A stretch of DNA of 64,000 nt from Candidatus Villigracilis adiacens (GTDB lineage: Bacteria; Chloroflexota; Anaerolineae; Anaerolineales; Villigracilaceae), in NCBI GenBank assembly GCA_016703605.1, contig JADJBU010000002.1, forward strand, positions 372,001 through 436,000, in the 5' to 3' direction. The first letter of the stretch is position 1, and each line of letters begins with the position of its first letter. Shown here one piece after another: positions 1 to 8,887 of this stretch. The position numbers and the translations under genes are program-made. The notes under the pieces were generated by a model that did no database searches, was not told where the DNA came from, and saw only the letters and a list, made by a program, of their open reading frames with translations.

Positions 1-453
1 GCATGCCGGATGGATAGAATTTTCCATTGCGGGTTCCGACTACGCCAAAGATGAGGCGTAAAACGTAAAACGTGAATCAGATGGGATGAATTTGTTGACG
101 ATCTTGCCGCCAACCGCGCCAATTTCATGACCAATATCGTTTGCAAACACCTTTTCCACTTCGGCAAGATAATTCAAGTCCAAATCCACATCATCATCGA
201 AGAAGAAGATTAAGTCACTCGCGCATTCGCGGATGCCGTGATTGCGCTGCAAGGTCAAGCCGGGCTGGGTGTGAAAATAGCGGACAGGGAACGGCAACTT
301 AACCGAAGTGAGATATACCTCAAGTTTATTTTCATCCGACGAATCGACGACGATCAACTCATCCGGCAGGCGGGTCTGCGCCGCCACGGATAGCAGGGTC
401 TTCGTGAAGTCATCGAAGCGGTTGCGGGTGCAAATGATGACAGAAATTTTCAT
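1..453 (-). CDS. Glycosyltransferase family 2, partial at window edge, frameshifted
   Basis: This gene begins with the GT2 N-terminus MKISVIICTRNR (a beta strand plus the nucleotide-sugar loop) and has the metal-binding DxD-type run FFFDDDVDLD near residue 75. The ATG at 453 was chosen because the family motif starts there; upstream codons in the same frame come from the 463-493 palindrome. The frame closes at position 40 (TAG), but the next frame continues with typical GT2 sequence (LRLIFGVVGTRNGKFYPSG) to the window edge. Restoring one T where positions 75-76 read AA on the plus strand joins the two halves. The gene therefore most likely runs off the left end and the stop is an indel artefact. 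It is the most distal gene seen in the polysaccharide operon. Acceptor and donor sugars are unknown. Confidence 0.75.
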
Positions 454-462
454 GTCGCAAGA

Positions 463-493
463 GGTGACAGTCACCTTAAAGGTGACTGTCACC
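463..493. repeat. Paired palindrome / hairpin (GTGAC-type)
   Basis: Two 14-bp arms, GGTGACAGTCACCT (463-476) and AGGTGACTGTCACC (480-493), form a perfect hairpin with a 3-nt loop. Each arm is itself a near-palindrome (GGTGAC-N-GTCACC). The element contains the stop codon and last codons of the upstream glycosyltransferase and ends 9 bp before the next ATG. It has no T-tract, so it looks more like a REP-type or mRNA-stabilising hairpin than a terminator. Confidence 0.6.
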
Positions 494-1635
494 CAACACC
501 TTTTCGAAAATCTCTTTGTGCTTAGCCACGAACTTTTCCAATGAGAATAGATCCACTGCTCGCTGGCGTGCCTTCTGCGAAAACTCTTCTCGGCGGGCAT
601 AGACTTGCAGAACTGCATCCGCCATCGCTTGCGGGTCGGGCAAGTTTACCCTGTCCCAATCATGCTCCACATGGACGCCAATCCCCGCATCGCCGACCAA
701 CTCCGGCACACCGCCGTTATCCAAGTGGACGACCGGCATTCCCAACGCCATCGCTTCCAAGACCAGCCCCGGTGACGGGTCGGCATATTTGGTGTGCAGC
801 AAGAGATGAGCTTGAGAATACAAAACAGGCGCATCGGTTTGAGCGTATGTTCCTGTAAATGCCACATGCTCGGTCAAGTTCATGTCACGTAAGGCTTGTT
901 TTGTCCATGTCTCGGCTTCATCGCGCGGGAGCCAGAGATTGCCGCTGACGATCAGCTTTGCATTCGGCGCATCACGGTGTAACGCTTTAAGCGTTTTCAG
1001 CGCCAATTCTAGGCGGTACTTTTCGTATTGGTTGCCGCCTAAGAGCAGGGTCAATGCCTCAGGTTTTTCCGGGCAAGCGTCGGGGGAGAAGAGGCGGGTA
1101 TCCACAGGATTATAGATAACTTCACTGGGCGCGTCCGGCGGAGAAATATATCGTTCCGCGCTGTCTTTGCAAAATTGGCTCTGGTAGATGATGAAATCCG
1201 CAAAGCTGATCAACTGTTTTAGCGAACGATTGGAGGCTTCATAATTCGCGCCATCCCATGCAGGGAAAGCAACGCCGTTCTGATTAACAATGATCTTCAA
1301 GCCTTTGCGCTTTGCGGTTTCAAGAACCTCGATCTGCAAAGGATGCGCGACGCTGCTGACCGCATACAATACATTTGCCAAAGGGAATTGATGCGGCAGA
1401 TTTTCAGCAAGATAAGTGAGTTTGACCGCGCCGCCATGTGAAAACTCACTGCGCGAAACAGGCGGTTCTGGGAAACGCGGACTAAGATAAGCAACCGCAA
1501 GCCCAGTATCCGGCTTTTGAAATGCGGAAAGTTTCAAACGAGCAGGAAGGTCTTCGCCCAATCTCTCAAAGCGAAAATAGCCCGAAAGAAGTTCGGGAAA
1601 GTTCGTTTGAGGGAATTGAGCACATTCCTTAACAT
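476..1635 (-). CDS. Glycosyltransferase family 4, frameshifted near its N-terminus
   Basis: This is a GT-B fold retaining glycosyltransferase. The C-terminal half has the donor-binding region DPSPGLVLEAMALGMPVV (E-x7-E variant) followed by DNGGVPELVGDAG. The longest clean frame starts at a TTG at 1561, but an ATG at 1633-1635, directly after the TAG stop of the upstream gene, opens another frame reading MLRNVLNSLKRTFPNFFRAI. Adding one G to the GGG run at 1557-1559 (CCC on the plus strand) fuses this N-terminus to GEDLPARLKL. The natural product is therefore probably about 386 residues. The close packing indicates translational coupling to the upstream glycosyltransferase. Sugar specificity is unknown. 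Confidence 0.8.
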
Positions 1636-2730
1636 CTAGTTTGACTCAACAAAGTCTTTCATAAAATTTACCCACAGCGGAATTTGACTTTTATAGCTAT
1701 TTGATTCAGCTGTAATACGACCAGCTTTCAGCATCGGCATCAAAGTATCTACGCCAGAGTGATACACCTGCTGCGCAAATGAAGCCAGAGATTCTACATC
1801 CTCCACATCAGTCATGAAGGCATTTTCACCGTGCTTCACCAAATCCATGGCCTGACCCACACGGGTGGTGACTAAGGGGACACCACTCGCCATGCTTTCC
1901 AAAATTGCTTTCGGTCCACCCTCCTGACGAGAAGCAACAATATACAAATCCAATGCTTGAAACAATTCTGCAACATCAGGGTAGGAATTTAAATATACAT
2001 GCGTATATGGAATATGCGCCTCATCCAACCCATTCTTGACATAACCTCGGGCAGGTCCTGAGAGCAAAACGTGTAACTCCGGCACATCATTTTTTAATAA
2101 TTTCAATGTGCGAACAAAGACATCCGGTCCCTTAATAAGCTTCGGTTCCATGCCATCCCCCCAGCCTACACCATCTTTCTGAAATGAACCAACTACAAAC
2201 GCCGACTGCGGAATCCCCAACTTCTCACGCGCGGCATGTCTGTGTTCCTTAGCGCGGAATGAAAAAAAATCTGTGTTGATACCGATGGGGATCAGAAAAA
2301 CTTTAGATGGGTCAATCCCTGTTTCGAGCGATACATTCATCATTTCAGAATGCGAAACTTGAATACGCGAAACTTTTTCGTGGTGAACGGATAATGAGTG
2401 ATAGAACTTATCAAACAATTCATCGCCTGTATTCGGTTTCCCGTGAAAATAAGCAAAACCAATTCGATTAGGCAAAAGATTCAACCAATCATCTTTCGCC
2501 AAAACAAAATGATTGGAAAAAAAAATCGCCTGAGGTTGCTTCGCGTGTTTCCATAATGGTTTCGCCAGGCGAATACCCAAGTGTTCAGATATGCGTTTTA
2601 ACTCTCGCATTTCCCAATCCAACACCCAACCTGCATCATCACCGTACAGGATCAAATGCGAATACGGCTTCCAATTCCATGAAGCCGCTTTGATCATATT
2701 TTTTCCGATATTCTGTGCCAGGGCTTTCAT
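1636..2730 (-). CDS. Glycosyltransferase family 4
   Basis: A 364-residue GT-B glycosyltransferase without signal peptide or membrane helix, so a cytoplasmic enzyme acting on a lipid-linked glycan at the inner face of the membrane. The C-terminal half carries EGGPKAILESMASGVPLV followed by TTRVGQAMDLV, the usual GT4 phosphate- and ribose-binding region. Its ATG overlaps the stop of the upstream glycosyltransferase by 4 bp (ATGA), and its own stop abuts the next ATG, so three consecutive glycosyltransferases are translationally coupled. The N-terminal domain is diverged, which suggests a specialised acceptor. Linkage and substrate cannot be read from sequence. Confidence 0.88.
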   Translation of the reverse strand: MKALAQNIGKNMIKAASWNWKPYSHLILYGDDAGWVLDWEMRELKRISEHLGIRLAKPLWKHAKQPQAIFFSNHFVLAKDDWLNLLPNRIGFAYFHGKPNTGDELFDKFYHSLSVHHEKVSRIQVSHSEMMNVSLETGIDPSKVFLIPIGINTDFFSFRAKEHRHAAREKLGIPQSAFVVGSFQKDGVGWGDGMEPKLIKGPDVFVRTLKLLKNDVPELHVLLSGPARGYVKNGLDEAHIPYTHVYLNSYPDVAELFQALDLYIVASRQEGGPKAILESMASGVPLVTTRVGQAMDLVKHGENAFMTDVEDVESLASFAQQVYHSGVDTLMPMLKAGRITAESNSYKSQIPLWVNFMKDFVESN

Positions 2731-3752
2731 GGGATCAATTCCAGCACTTTCAAATATTGTTCGCTGACTTCTTCTATTGATGGGATAGCGATCCGCGACT
2801 GAACCGCCTCATACTGACCTGTGAGTTGGTTCAGCAATTCTGGAATTTGCTCCGCCGCTTCGAACCCCGCCCCAGCCTGCTTCACGATCTCAGGGTGACC
2901 ACCGCTCTGCAAATGGATCGCCGGAAGCCCGCAGGTCAAGGCTTCGATCAATGAATTCGAACACGGATCATTTTTACTGGCAGTGACATAAACATCATGC
3001 TCGCGGAACAATTCAGCCATTCGATACGAGTCGACAGCGGGAAGCATGTGGATATTCTTGAAAGTCACGGGGCTGCGACCGACAAAAGTCATCTCATATC
3101 GTCCCCAGTCCAGATGCTCGTCCAACCATTGATAGACCATGGCGCCTTTGTTCAGATTATCAGACCAACTTGAAGCGATCAGACGGGTCTTCCGGCTTCG
3201 TGAAAACTCCACACGGCCACGTGAATGAAATATCTCAGGGTCAGCGGCATTGAGAATAACTGTTGGATTCTTGAAGTTCATACCCAAATTGAGGTGTTTT
3301 TCAAGACTATATTGTGACTGGAAGATAGTTTTGTCGGCAAATCTCAAATTGACAGCATGGATATGTTTATCCACACCATCATCCCGCCCGCGATACACGT
3401 CAATGGGGCCGTCCACTCGGTGGACATACAACACAGAACTGTGCCGGGTCATTGATAAACGCCGCTCGCTGAAATTAAATGAATTCAGCAAACATGCCCG
3501 TGTGGTGCGGGAAATCACGTTGTTCTCCACACACAGCCCGTTCGCCTCTGCCTTTTTCCAAAACGCACGAAGGAACTGATGTCCGCCACCGGAAGGAGGC
3601 GGCTTGAACTCATGGAAGATGGAGAGGTTGGCAGAGGTAAAAAGTCCAACGATCACAGCCGAAAAATCATCAACCTTCCTTGACAGCCCACCTAGTCTAA
3701 TTTTGAAATCAGGCAAAAGCGGATTAATGGTTTTCAAGATACATATACCCAA
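2727..3752 (-). CDS. Glycosyltransferase family 4
   Basis: A 341-residue GT-B protein. The N-terminus is rich in Pro and Gly (FKPPPSGGGHQFLRAF), which fits the acceptor loop of GT4 enzymes, and the C-terminal half carries NDPCSNSLIEALTCGLPAIH followed by SGGHPEIVKQAG, the conserved E-x7-E-type donor site. It is the first of three coupled glycosyltransferase genes and lies 71 bp downstream of a methyltransferase gene. In the product order it would add one residue of the repeat unit. The specific sugar is unknown. Confidence 0.86.
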   Translation of the reverse strand: MGICILKTINPLLPDFKIRLGGLSRKVDDFSAVIVGLFTSANLSIFHEFKPPPSGGGHQFLRAFWKKAEANGLCVENNVISRTTRACLLNSFNFSERRLSMTRHSSVLYVHRVDGPIDVYRGRDDGVDKHIHAVNLRFADKTIFQSQYSLEKHLNLGMNFKNPTVILNAADPEIFHSRGRVEFSRSRKTRLIASSWSDNLNKGAMVYQWLDEHLDWGRYEMTFVGRSPVTFKNIHMLPAVDSYRMAELFREHDVYVTASKNDPCSNSLIEALTCGLPAIHLQSGGHPEIVKQAGAGFEAAEQIPELLNQLTGQYEAVQSRIAIPSIEEVSEQYLKVLELIP

Positions 3753-3823
3753 TGTCTTTCTCGCGACATTCTCATATCAAAACAATAAGTTCCTCTTGAT
3801 TACACACTCCTGGATCAGAATAT

Positions 3824-4588
3824 TTATTTTTGTAGCAACATCCACTTCCAAGCCCCAGACTCTTCAACTTTCAGCACCTTTTTATAGTATTTAAGCGCAA
3901 GCAGGAATACCGTCTCATCAGATTCCCATCCAACCGCTTCAAAAGCTCCAAACCCCTGCCCGGCAATGCCAATGTCATAAATCGCATACCCGCCAGGTTT
4001 TAATACACGCGCATGTTCCTGGAAAAATTTTGACAAATCGAAAGCATGATCGACACAATTACTATAGACCATGTCAACAGAATTATCGGCATATTCAAGC
4101 GCCATAAAATCTCCCTTCTTAACATAAGGGTTTTCCGGTCCTGGATTTAGATCTAATCCTATAGCATTTTTGTAACCCATATCCCTAAGCACTTCCACCT
4201 CAGTGCCCTGCCGCGCACCTAAACATAGAATTATGGCGGATTTTTTCAAAAAAGAGGGCAAATGACGGAATCTTCTATAAAAAGTTTTACGGTAAAGCAA
4301 AATTGTCTTATTATCAAAACCACCCTGCATTTTCAATATCTCGTTAAATTTTTGCATTTGATGAGATACATATTCATCATAGGAAGCATAATCCCGATAG
4401 CGAAAATCTCCAGAGGGCTCAGGTTGCCACCCTCCCTGTCCATTATGCTTTTCCCTGACAGGCGGCTTGTCACGGTTATGGTCATACGAAACATCGCGAT
4501 GCTCCTTTAATTTACGATAATGACCATACGGAAGAGGGGTTCGTAACACAAGATTTTTTACTTGATACAAAAAATGAAATGGAAACAT
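3824..4588 (-). CDS. SAM-dependent methyltransferase (class I)
   Basis: A 254-residue protein with a Rossmann-type methyltransferase core: motif I is ILCLGARQGTEVEVLRDMG, followed by the acidic loop GLDLNP and post-motif sequence FMALEYADNSVDMVYSNCVDH. About 110 residues precede the core, longer than in minimal enzymes. It sits 12 bp downstream of another methyltransferase gene and between sugar-transfer genes, so O-methylation of a sugar in the glycan is the likely role. The target position is unknown. A role outside polysaccharide synthesis cannot be excluded. Confidence 0.82.
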   Translation of the reverse strand: MFPFHFLYQVKNLVLRTPLPYGHYRKLKEHRDVSYDHNRDKPPVREKHNGQGGWQPEPSGDFRYRDYASYDEYVSHQMQKFNEILKMQGGFDNKTILLYRKTFYRRFRHLPSFLKKSAIILCLGARQGTEVEVLRDMGYKNAIGLDLNPGPENPYVKKGDFMALEYADNSVDMVYSNCVDHAFDLSKFFQEHARVLKPGGYAIYDIGIAGQGFGAFEAVGWESDETVFLLALKYYKKVLKVEESGAWKWMLLQK

Positions 4589-4600
4589 CTCTAACTCCTT

Positions 4601-5374
4601 TTACCTGTACGCATGAAGAACAAAGTGGCTATTCTTAACATTATGCACCCTGTTAATCATGTCAAAACGACTAACTACCTCAGCCTTGCCAAAACCAGCA
4701 GCCTTGCACATGGCCACTACACTTGCTTCTGAAAGACTGTAAAAAGACCCGCCAGAAATATGTCCCTGGTAGGTTATCACTGGATTGCTTTGACGAAACC
4801 ATCCAGTTCTCATGGCAGACGAGACCGTAATAATACATTTCTCTTTTGTGGCAAAGTAAAGTTGTTCAATCGCTGTGATTGGATCTCTGAGGTGCTCCAA
4901 CAGATCGTTGCACATCACTACATCAAATTCGCCATATGTCTTCAGATCGTAGATCGTTCCTGTATGAAACTCAACTTCCAGCGCCTTCAATTTTGACATC
5001 AACAACAGCTTATTTGGGGAATCCAATCCGAATTTTTCGTAAACAGAGCGAAATCTAGCATAGTCCTCTGCATATTGCATATATTTAACTTCATGATCCT
5101 TTTTGGTTGCATTTGACGGGGCAAACGCGAGAGAACCATCGTACTTATTTGAGTCAACGCCGCAAACACGGGATGCGCCGCGCTCCTTCATCCATATTGT
5201 GAAATAGCCATCCGAACAACCAACATCAAAGACCGTTTTCCCGCTATAGTCAGCATCAAACTTGTAATACTTAATATATTGTTCAATGTCATACGTTCCA
5301 TTAGATGTCAATCCTTCATGATGAAAACAGTGATACCATCTGCCTTTTTCGAACAATTCCTTTAGATCACTCAT
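4601..5374 (-). CDS. SAM-dependent methyltransferase (class I)
   Basis: A 257-residue methyltransferase. Motif I is VFDVGCSDGYFTIWM, followed by GVDSNKYDGSLAF, and the later motif DVVMCNDLLEHLRDP corresponds to motif IV and the following helix. The GCSDGYFTIWM segment resembles the CmoB/DUF1698 branch, but the gene context is polysaccharide synthesis, so sugar methylation is more likely than tRNA modification. It lies 34 bp after the GT-B-like gene and 12 bp before the second methyltransferase, and both are presumably co-transcribed. Confidence 0.82.
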   Translation of the reverse strand: MSDLKELFEKGRWYHCFHHEGLTSNGTYDIEQYIKYYKFDADYSGKTVFDVGCSDGYFTIWMKERGASRVCGVDSNKYDGSLAFAPSNATKKDHEVKYMQYAEDYARFRSVYEKFGLDSPNKLLLMSKLKALEVEFHTGTIYDLKTYGEFDVVMCNDLLEHLRDPITAIEQLYFATKEKCIITVSSAMRTGWFRQSNPVITYQGHISGGSFYSLSEASVVAMCKAAGFGKAEVVSRFDMINRVHNVKNSHFVLHAYR

Positions 5375-5408
5375 TGCCAGCTCCTTGAAATATAGCGTTC
5401 TTTACAAA

Positions 5409-6818
5409 CTACAAATAATTCTTGATCATTTCCGACAGCCTTGAGGTTGCTCTGCCATCCAATTCACCGCATTCCGAAACTGCATAGTCACGACGCGCAT
5501 CCTGATCCGCGCTTCGATCGGACAAATATTTTTCAATGTGAGAGAGTAAATCCTTTTCGCTTTTTGCCACCTTCGAGGCTTTCAAACGCAAGTCTCTGCG
5601 ATTGTGAGACATGCGTTGCTGGAAGGCGGTTGTAACGCCAAACCTCACACCAAACGTGTACGCATCATATCCAATATGAATGGTAGGCAGGTCGCAAATG
5701 GCAGCTTCCAGCCCCATGGTTGAGAAATTATTCACCAACACATCGCTGTAGCGAAGTAAGTAGCTTAATTCATCTGGACCTTCGTCCAACCACAGGTCGA
5801 GACGAAGTTCACGGGTACGATCTCCGCTAGCATCTACAGACCCAGGATTAGAAACATAGACACCCGCTTCAACAAACAGTCTTTCCATTACGCGCCAACC
5901 GGGAGAGTCTAATAGTTTGGCATGTGGCTGAGGGCGAACCACAAAGTTAAAATCGCCTTTCCATACACGACCTTTTTCCTCTACAAATAAACGATATATC
6001 TCAAAATAATGGTTGATATTGACGCCGCCAGCAAAAAAAATAGTTTTCTTTGTTGGATCAAGCCGTATTGATCGGAGAAAATCCTCGCGGTTTAGCTCCA
6101 GAGAGCGCATATAACGGTCATATTGCACAGCGCCAACGACTTCAAGTCTTTTGGCAGGGTATTGATGTATTTTCATAACCTCATCTGCCATTTGTTCACT
6201 CCATACCCCAAGACAGGTCGGCTCAAAACCCCGATAACCCATATTGACAATGTTATCGTAATTGGTAATGGCAGCAAAAGCAGGGATACCCATACGCTGG
6301 GCTTCGAGAGCGAAATTGCCCTCATTCCAAAAGTTAAAATTTCCCATACCGGGGGTTAATACACACTGAATATTATTTTCCCTGAAGTAAGTATCGTGGG
6401 CACGGGTAATATAAAATTGTCTTTCAAGCCCAGCCAGTAATCTTCCCATCCCTGGGATACGGCGCAAAAAACTGACATACGTCATTTGGAGCGCCATACC
6501 TAATAAAGTTGCATCGAACAATTTACTTTCGATCATTTCTCGAAAACGCAGGTCGGTCGTCTCTGTCACAACAACAAAGCGGCGCAACATCCTTAATTGC
6601 TGCAAAAGAAAATGCTTCTGGTAATACTTGTCGTATTGTTCTACCTGAAGTTCAAAATACTGCTCAGGATCAAAATTGAAAGATCGGAAATAGACCGGGC
6701 TGAGAAAATACAGCGGTTTGAACCCATCCTCTGCCAAACGTTGACGGAAGGAAGGTTGATGGAAGGCGCGCGCCGCCATCTTGCCGTGCAGGGGAATTCC
6801 GATCTTTATTTCAGACAT
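5409..6818 (-). CDS. GT-B-like surface polysaccharide transferase, family uncertain
   Basis: A soluble 469-residue protein. The C-terminal half has NNFSTMGLEAAICDLPTIHIGYD, the type of donor-binding segment found in CDP-glycerol glycerophosphotransferases and UDP-GlcNAc 2-epimerase-like proteins, preceded by FNFVVRPQPHAKLLDSP, where the HPE-type motif of that fold usually lies. The N-terminal domain contains GMGNFNFWNEGNFALEAQRMGIP. Together these support a two-Rossmann (GT-B) fold. It could transfer a sugar, a glycerol phosphate or a nonulosonate. It begins 4 bp after the transketolase stop, so it may use the product of that gene group. The exact reaction is not recognised. Confidence 0.6.
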   Translation of the reverse strand: MSEIKIGIPLHGKMAARAFHQPSFRQRLAEDGFKPLYFLSPVYFRSFNFDPEQYFELQVEQYDKYYQKHFLLQQLRMLRRFVVVTETTDLRFREMIESKLFDATLLGMALQMTYVSFLRRIPGMGRLLAGLERQFYITRAHDTYFRENNIQCVLTPGMGNFNFWNEGNFALEAQRMGIPAFAAITNYDNIVNMGYRGFEPTCLGVWSEQMADEVMKIHQYPAKRLEVVGAVQYDRYMRSLELNREDFLRSIRLDPTKKTIFFAGGVNINHYFEIYRLFVEEKGRVWKGDFNFVVRPQPHAKLLDSPGWRVMERLFVEAGVYVSNPGSVDASGDRTRELRLDLWLDEGPDELSYLLRYSDVLVNNFSTMGLEAAICDLPTIHIGYDAYTFGVRFGVTTAFQQRMSHNRRDLRLKASKVAKSEKDLLSHIEKYLSDRSADQDARRDYAVSECGELDGRATSRLSEMIKNYL

Positions 6819-6821
6819 TCA

Positions 6822-8798
6822 TTAACCGCAATACTTCATCACACGTTTGGATAAGGATAGCCCATCCAACTCATGGAAGGCTAGTGCTTGTTGCGGCGTA
6901 CCACAGGCAGGATAGCCTTCCACAGCAAATTTGATCATCTGTTTACCATTCAGCAAACCATGTTCACTACAAACGGTGAGGATATTGTCCATCAAACCGC
7001 CAGCAGGGTGATGATCTTCGAGCATGAAGATGTTTGAGTAAGGCTTGAGGACTTCGGCGAGCCATTTTACATCAATTCGATTGAGCCAGGGCATGTTGAT
7101 GATGCTCAAGCCGAATCCGCGCTCGGCGAGGAGTTCGCTGGCGAGGAGCGCTTCGTGCAGCATGACGGGACCATACGCGAACATGACCGCATCTTTCCCC
7201 GCCGTGAGTTGACAGCCCTGCCCGGGCTTGAACTCATACCGGGGCGGGAGCGCGATCCGGCGCGGACTGGGTCCAATGATGAGGCGTAGTGCAATCACGT
7301 CATCGGTTTTGTTCACGGCGTAATCCATTGCCATACGAGTCTCTTCAGCGTTGCAAGGCTGCAAGATGGTGCAATTCGGCAAAGCAGAGAAAAGCGAAAT
7401 ATCGCGTAGGGACTGATGTGATTTACCCGGACCAGCGGGGATCAGACCCGCATAATGCAAGGCATAAATGATCTTGGACTTTTCGCCCGCGGCGTTATAA
7501 ATCTGTTCATTGGCGCGTGAGGCGAGGAAGCTTGCGAATGAGTTGACAACAGGCAACAGTCCCTGACGGGCAAGACCTGCCGCCATCGAAACCATATCCT
7601 GCTCGGCAATGCCGTTTTCGATGAAACGGTCGGGATAGGTATTTTCAAAGTCGCGGACTTTGCAATCCGAGGAGAGGTCGGCATCGAGCACGACAATGTC
7701 TTTGCGCTTGGCGGCGAGTTCCACCAAGGCTTGACCATATGCACGCGAAACATATTCATCTGTTGGCTTCACAGAGAGACGATCCAACGCCGCCTGGCTG
7801 AGAGGCTCACCTTCAAGCATGGATGGCGTCGCGGATTTCACTTCCGGCTCAACGGGAGTCAAATGCAACGGGTCGAGCGACACAGCTTTGAGGTCCGCAT
7901 TGATGCGCTGAATCAGTTCAGAATAACCTGCCTCGAAGGCTGCATCATCCGGCGCACCCGAATGCCAAGGGTAAAGTCCTTTTCCAATTTCAAGTGCAGC
8001 GGGATGTTCCATGAAGGAAATACCGCGACCCTTGATGGTATCGGCAATGATGATCTGCGGCTTGCCTTTGACCAGCTTGGCTTCGGCAAGCGCCTTTTCG
8101 ATGGCACGGAAATCATGCCCATCGATGCGAATGACATGCCAGCCAAACGCGGTGAATTTTTCGACAAGGTTGCGAAGATCGATGATCTCGGCAACAGGCT
8201 TATCGGATTGCACCTTGTTATCGTCAACAATAACAGTGAGATTATCAATCTTGTGATGCGCGGTGACATTCAAAGCTTCGTAATTCTGCCCTTCCTGCAA
8301 CTCGCCATCGCCAGTCATCACGAAGATATGCCCGCCATTGTTGTTGTACTTCTTCGCCCACGCCATACCGCGTCCCTTCGAGATGCCCATACCGAGCGAA
8401 CCCGAGTTGGCTTCCATGCCGCGATTGCCAATATCAGGATGACCGTTCAATCCATTGAGGCGGCGCAGCGACATGAGCATATCATCAGAAATTTCACCGA
8501 GCGAATGCAGCACGGCATACAAGCCCGGCACATCATGTCCCTTCGACGAAAAATAAATATCGCGGTCGGGGCTGTCGAAGCCGACCTTGAGTGTGTTCAT
8601 CTCTTCGTAGTACATCCACACCGCAATGTCCATCGCACTGAAGCTCGAGCCAAGATGACCCGAGCCCGCGCGCTTCACTTCCGTGAGCGTGTTGGCGCGG
8701 CACATATCCGCGATGATCTGGAGTTTCTTGTATTTGTCGGCGGATGAATTGCGCACGCGCTTAAATTCTTCCACGGGGATCAATTTCAATTCGACCAT
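6822..8798 (-). CDS. tkt: Transketolase (full length) in polysaccharide locus
   Basis: Thiamine-diphosphate enzyme that moves two-carbon ketol units between sugars. The 658-residue protein has GSGHLGSSFSAMD near residue 45, the ThDP/Mg2+ motif GDGELQEGQ...N at about 163-194, and the pyrimidine-binding domain with GIAEQDMVSMAAGLA. The ATG at 8798 was chosen over the one at 8813 because GAGGAA sits 5 nt before it; the upstream ATG directly abuts a 70-bp repeat and has no ribosome site. Its position between a CMP-sugar synthetase and a transferase argues for a role in making a dedicated sugar precursor rather than, or besides, the pentose phosphate pathway. Confidence 0.93.
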   Translation of the reverse strand: MVELKLIPVEEFKRVRNSSADKYKKLQIIADMCRANTLTEVKRAGSGHLGSSFSAMDIAVWMYYEEMNTLKVGFDSPDRDIYFSSKGHDVPGLYAVLHSLGEISDDMLMSLRRLNGLNGHPDIGNRGMEANSGSLGMGISKGRGMAWAKKYNNNGGHIFVMTGDGELQEGQNYEALNVTAHHKIDNLTVIVDDNKVQSDKPVAEIIDLRNLVEKFTAFGWHVIRIDGHDFRAIEKALAEAKLVKGKPQIIIADTIKGRGISFMEHPAALEIGKGLYPWHSGAPDDAAFEAGYSELIQRINADLKAVSLDPLHLTPVEPEVKSATPSMLEGEPLSQAALDRLSVKPTDEYVSRAYGQALVELAAKRKDIVVLDADLSSDCKVRDFENTYPDRFIENGIAEQDMVSMAAGLARQGLLPVVNSFASFLASRANEQIYNAAGEKSKIIYALHYAGLIPAGPGKSHQSLRDISLFSALPNCTILQPCNAEETRMAMDYAVNKTDDVIALRLIIGPSPRRIALPPRYEFKPGQGCQLTAGKDAVMFAYGPVMLHEALLASELLAERGFGLSIINMPWLNRIDVKWLAEVLKPYSNIFMLEDHHPAGGLMDNILTVCSEHGLLNGKQMIKFAVEGYPACGTPQQALAFHELDGLSLSKRVMKYCG

Positions 8799-8814
8799 GT
8801 TTTCCTCATTCATG

Positions 8815-8884
8815 TGTCATGCTGAGCGACAGCGAAGCATCTCTAAGACAATGGTAGAGACCCTTCGCTTCGCTCAGGGTGACA
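8815..8884. repeat. 70-bp inverted-repeat element, copy 1
   Basis: The element begins TGTCATGCTGAGCG and ends CGCTCAGGGTGACA, with inner arms AGCGAAG and CTTCGCT that can also pair. An equally long relative lies at 11261-11330. It fills nearly the whole gap between the CMP-sugar synthetase and transketolase genes and would form a strong hairpin in the operon mRNA. This is a small non-coding mobile-type (MITE-like) repeat. It encodes no protein. Confidence 0.8.
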
Positions 8885-8887
8885 CAA

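Noticed and set aside
7731..8747. 338-codon plus-strand frame opposite the transketolase gene
   Set aside because: Shadow of tkt; no homologous features.
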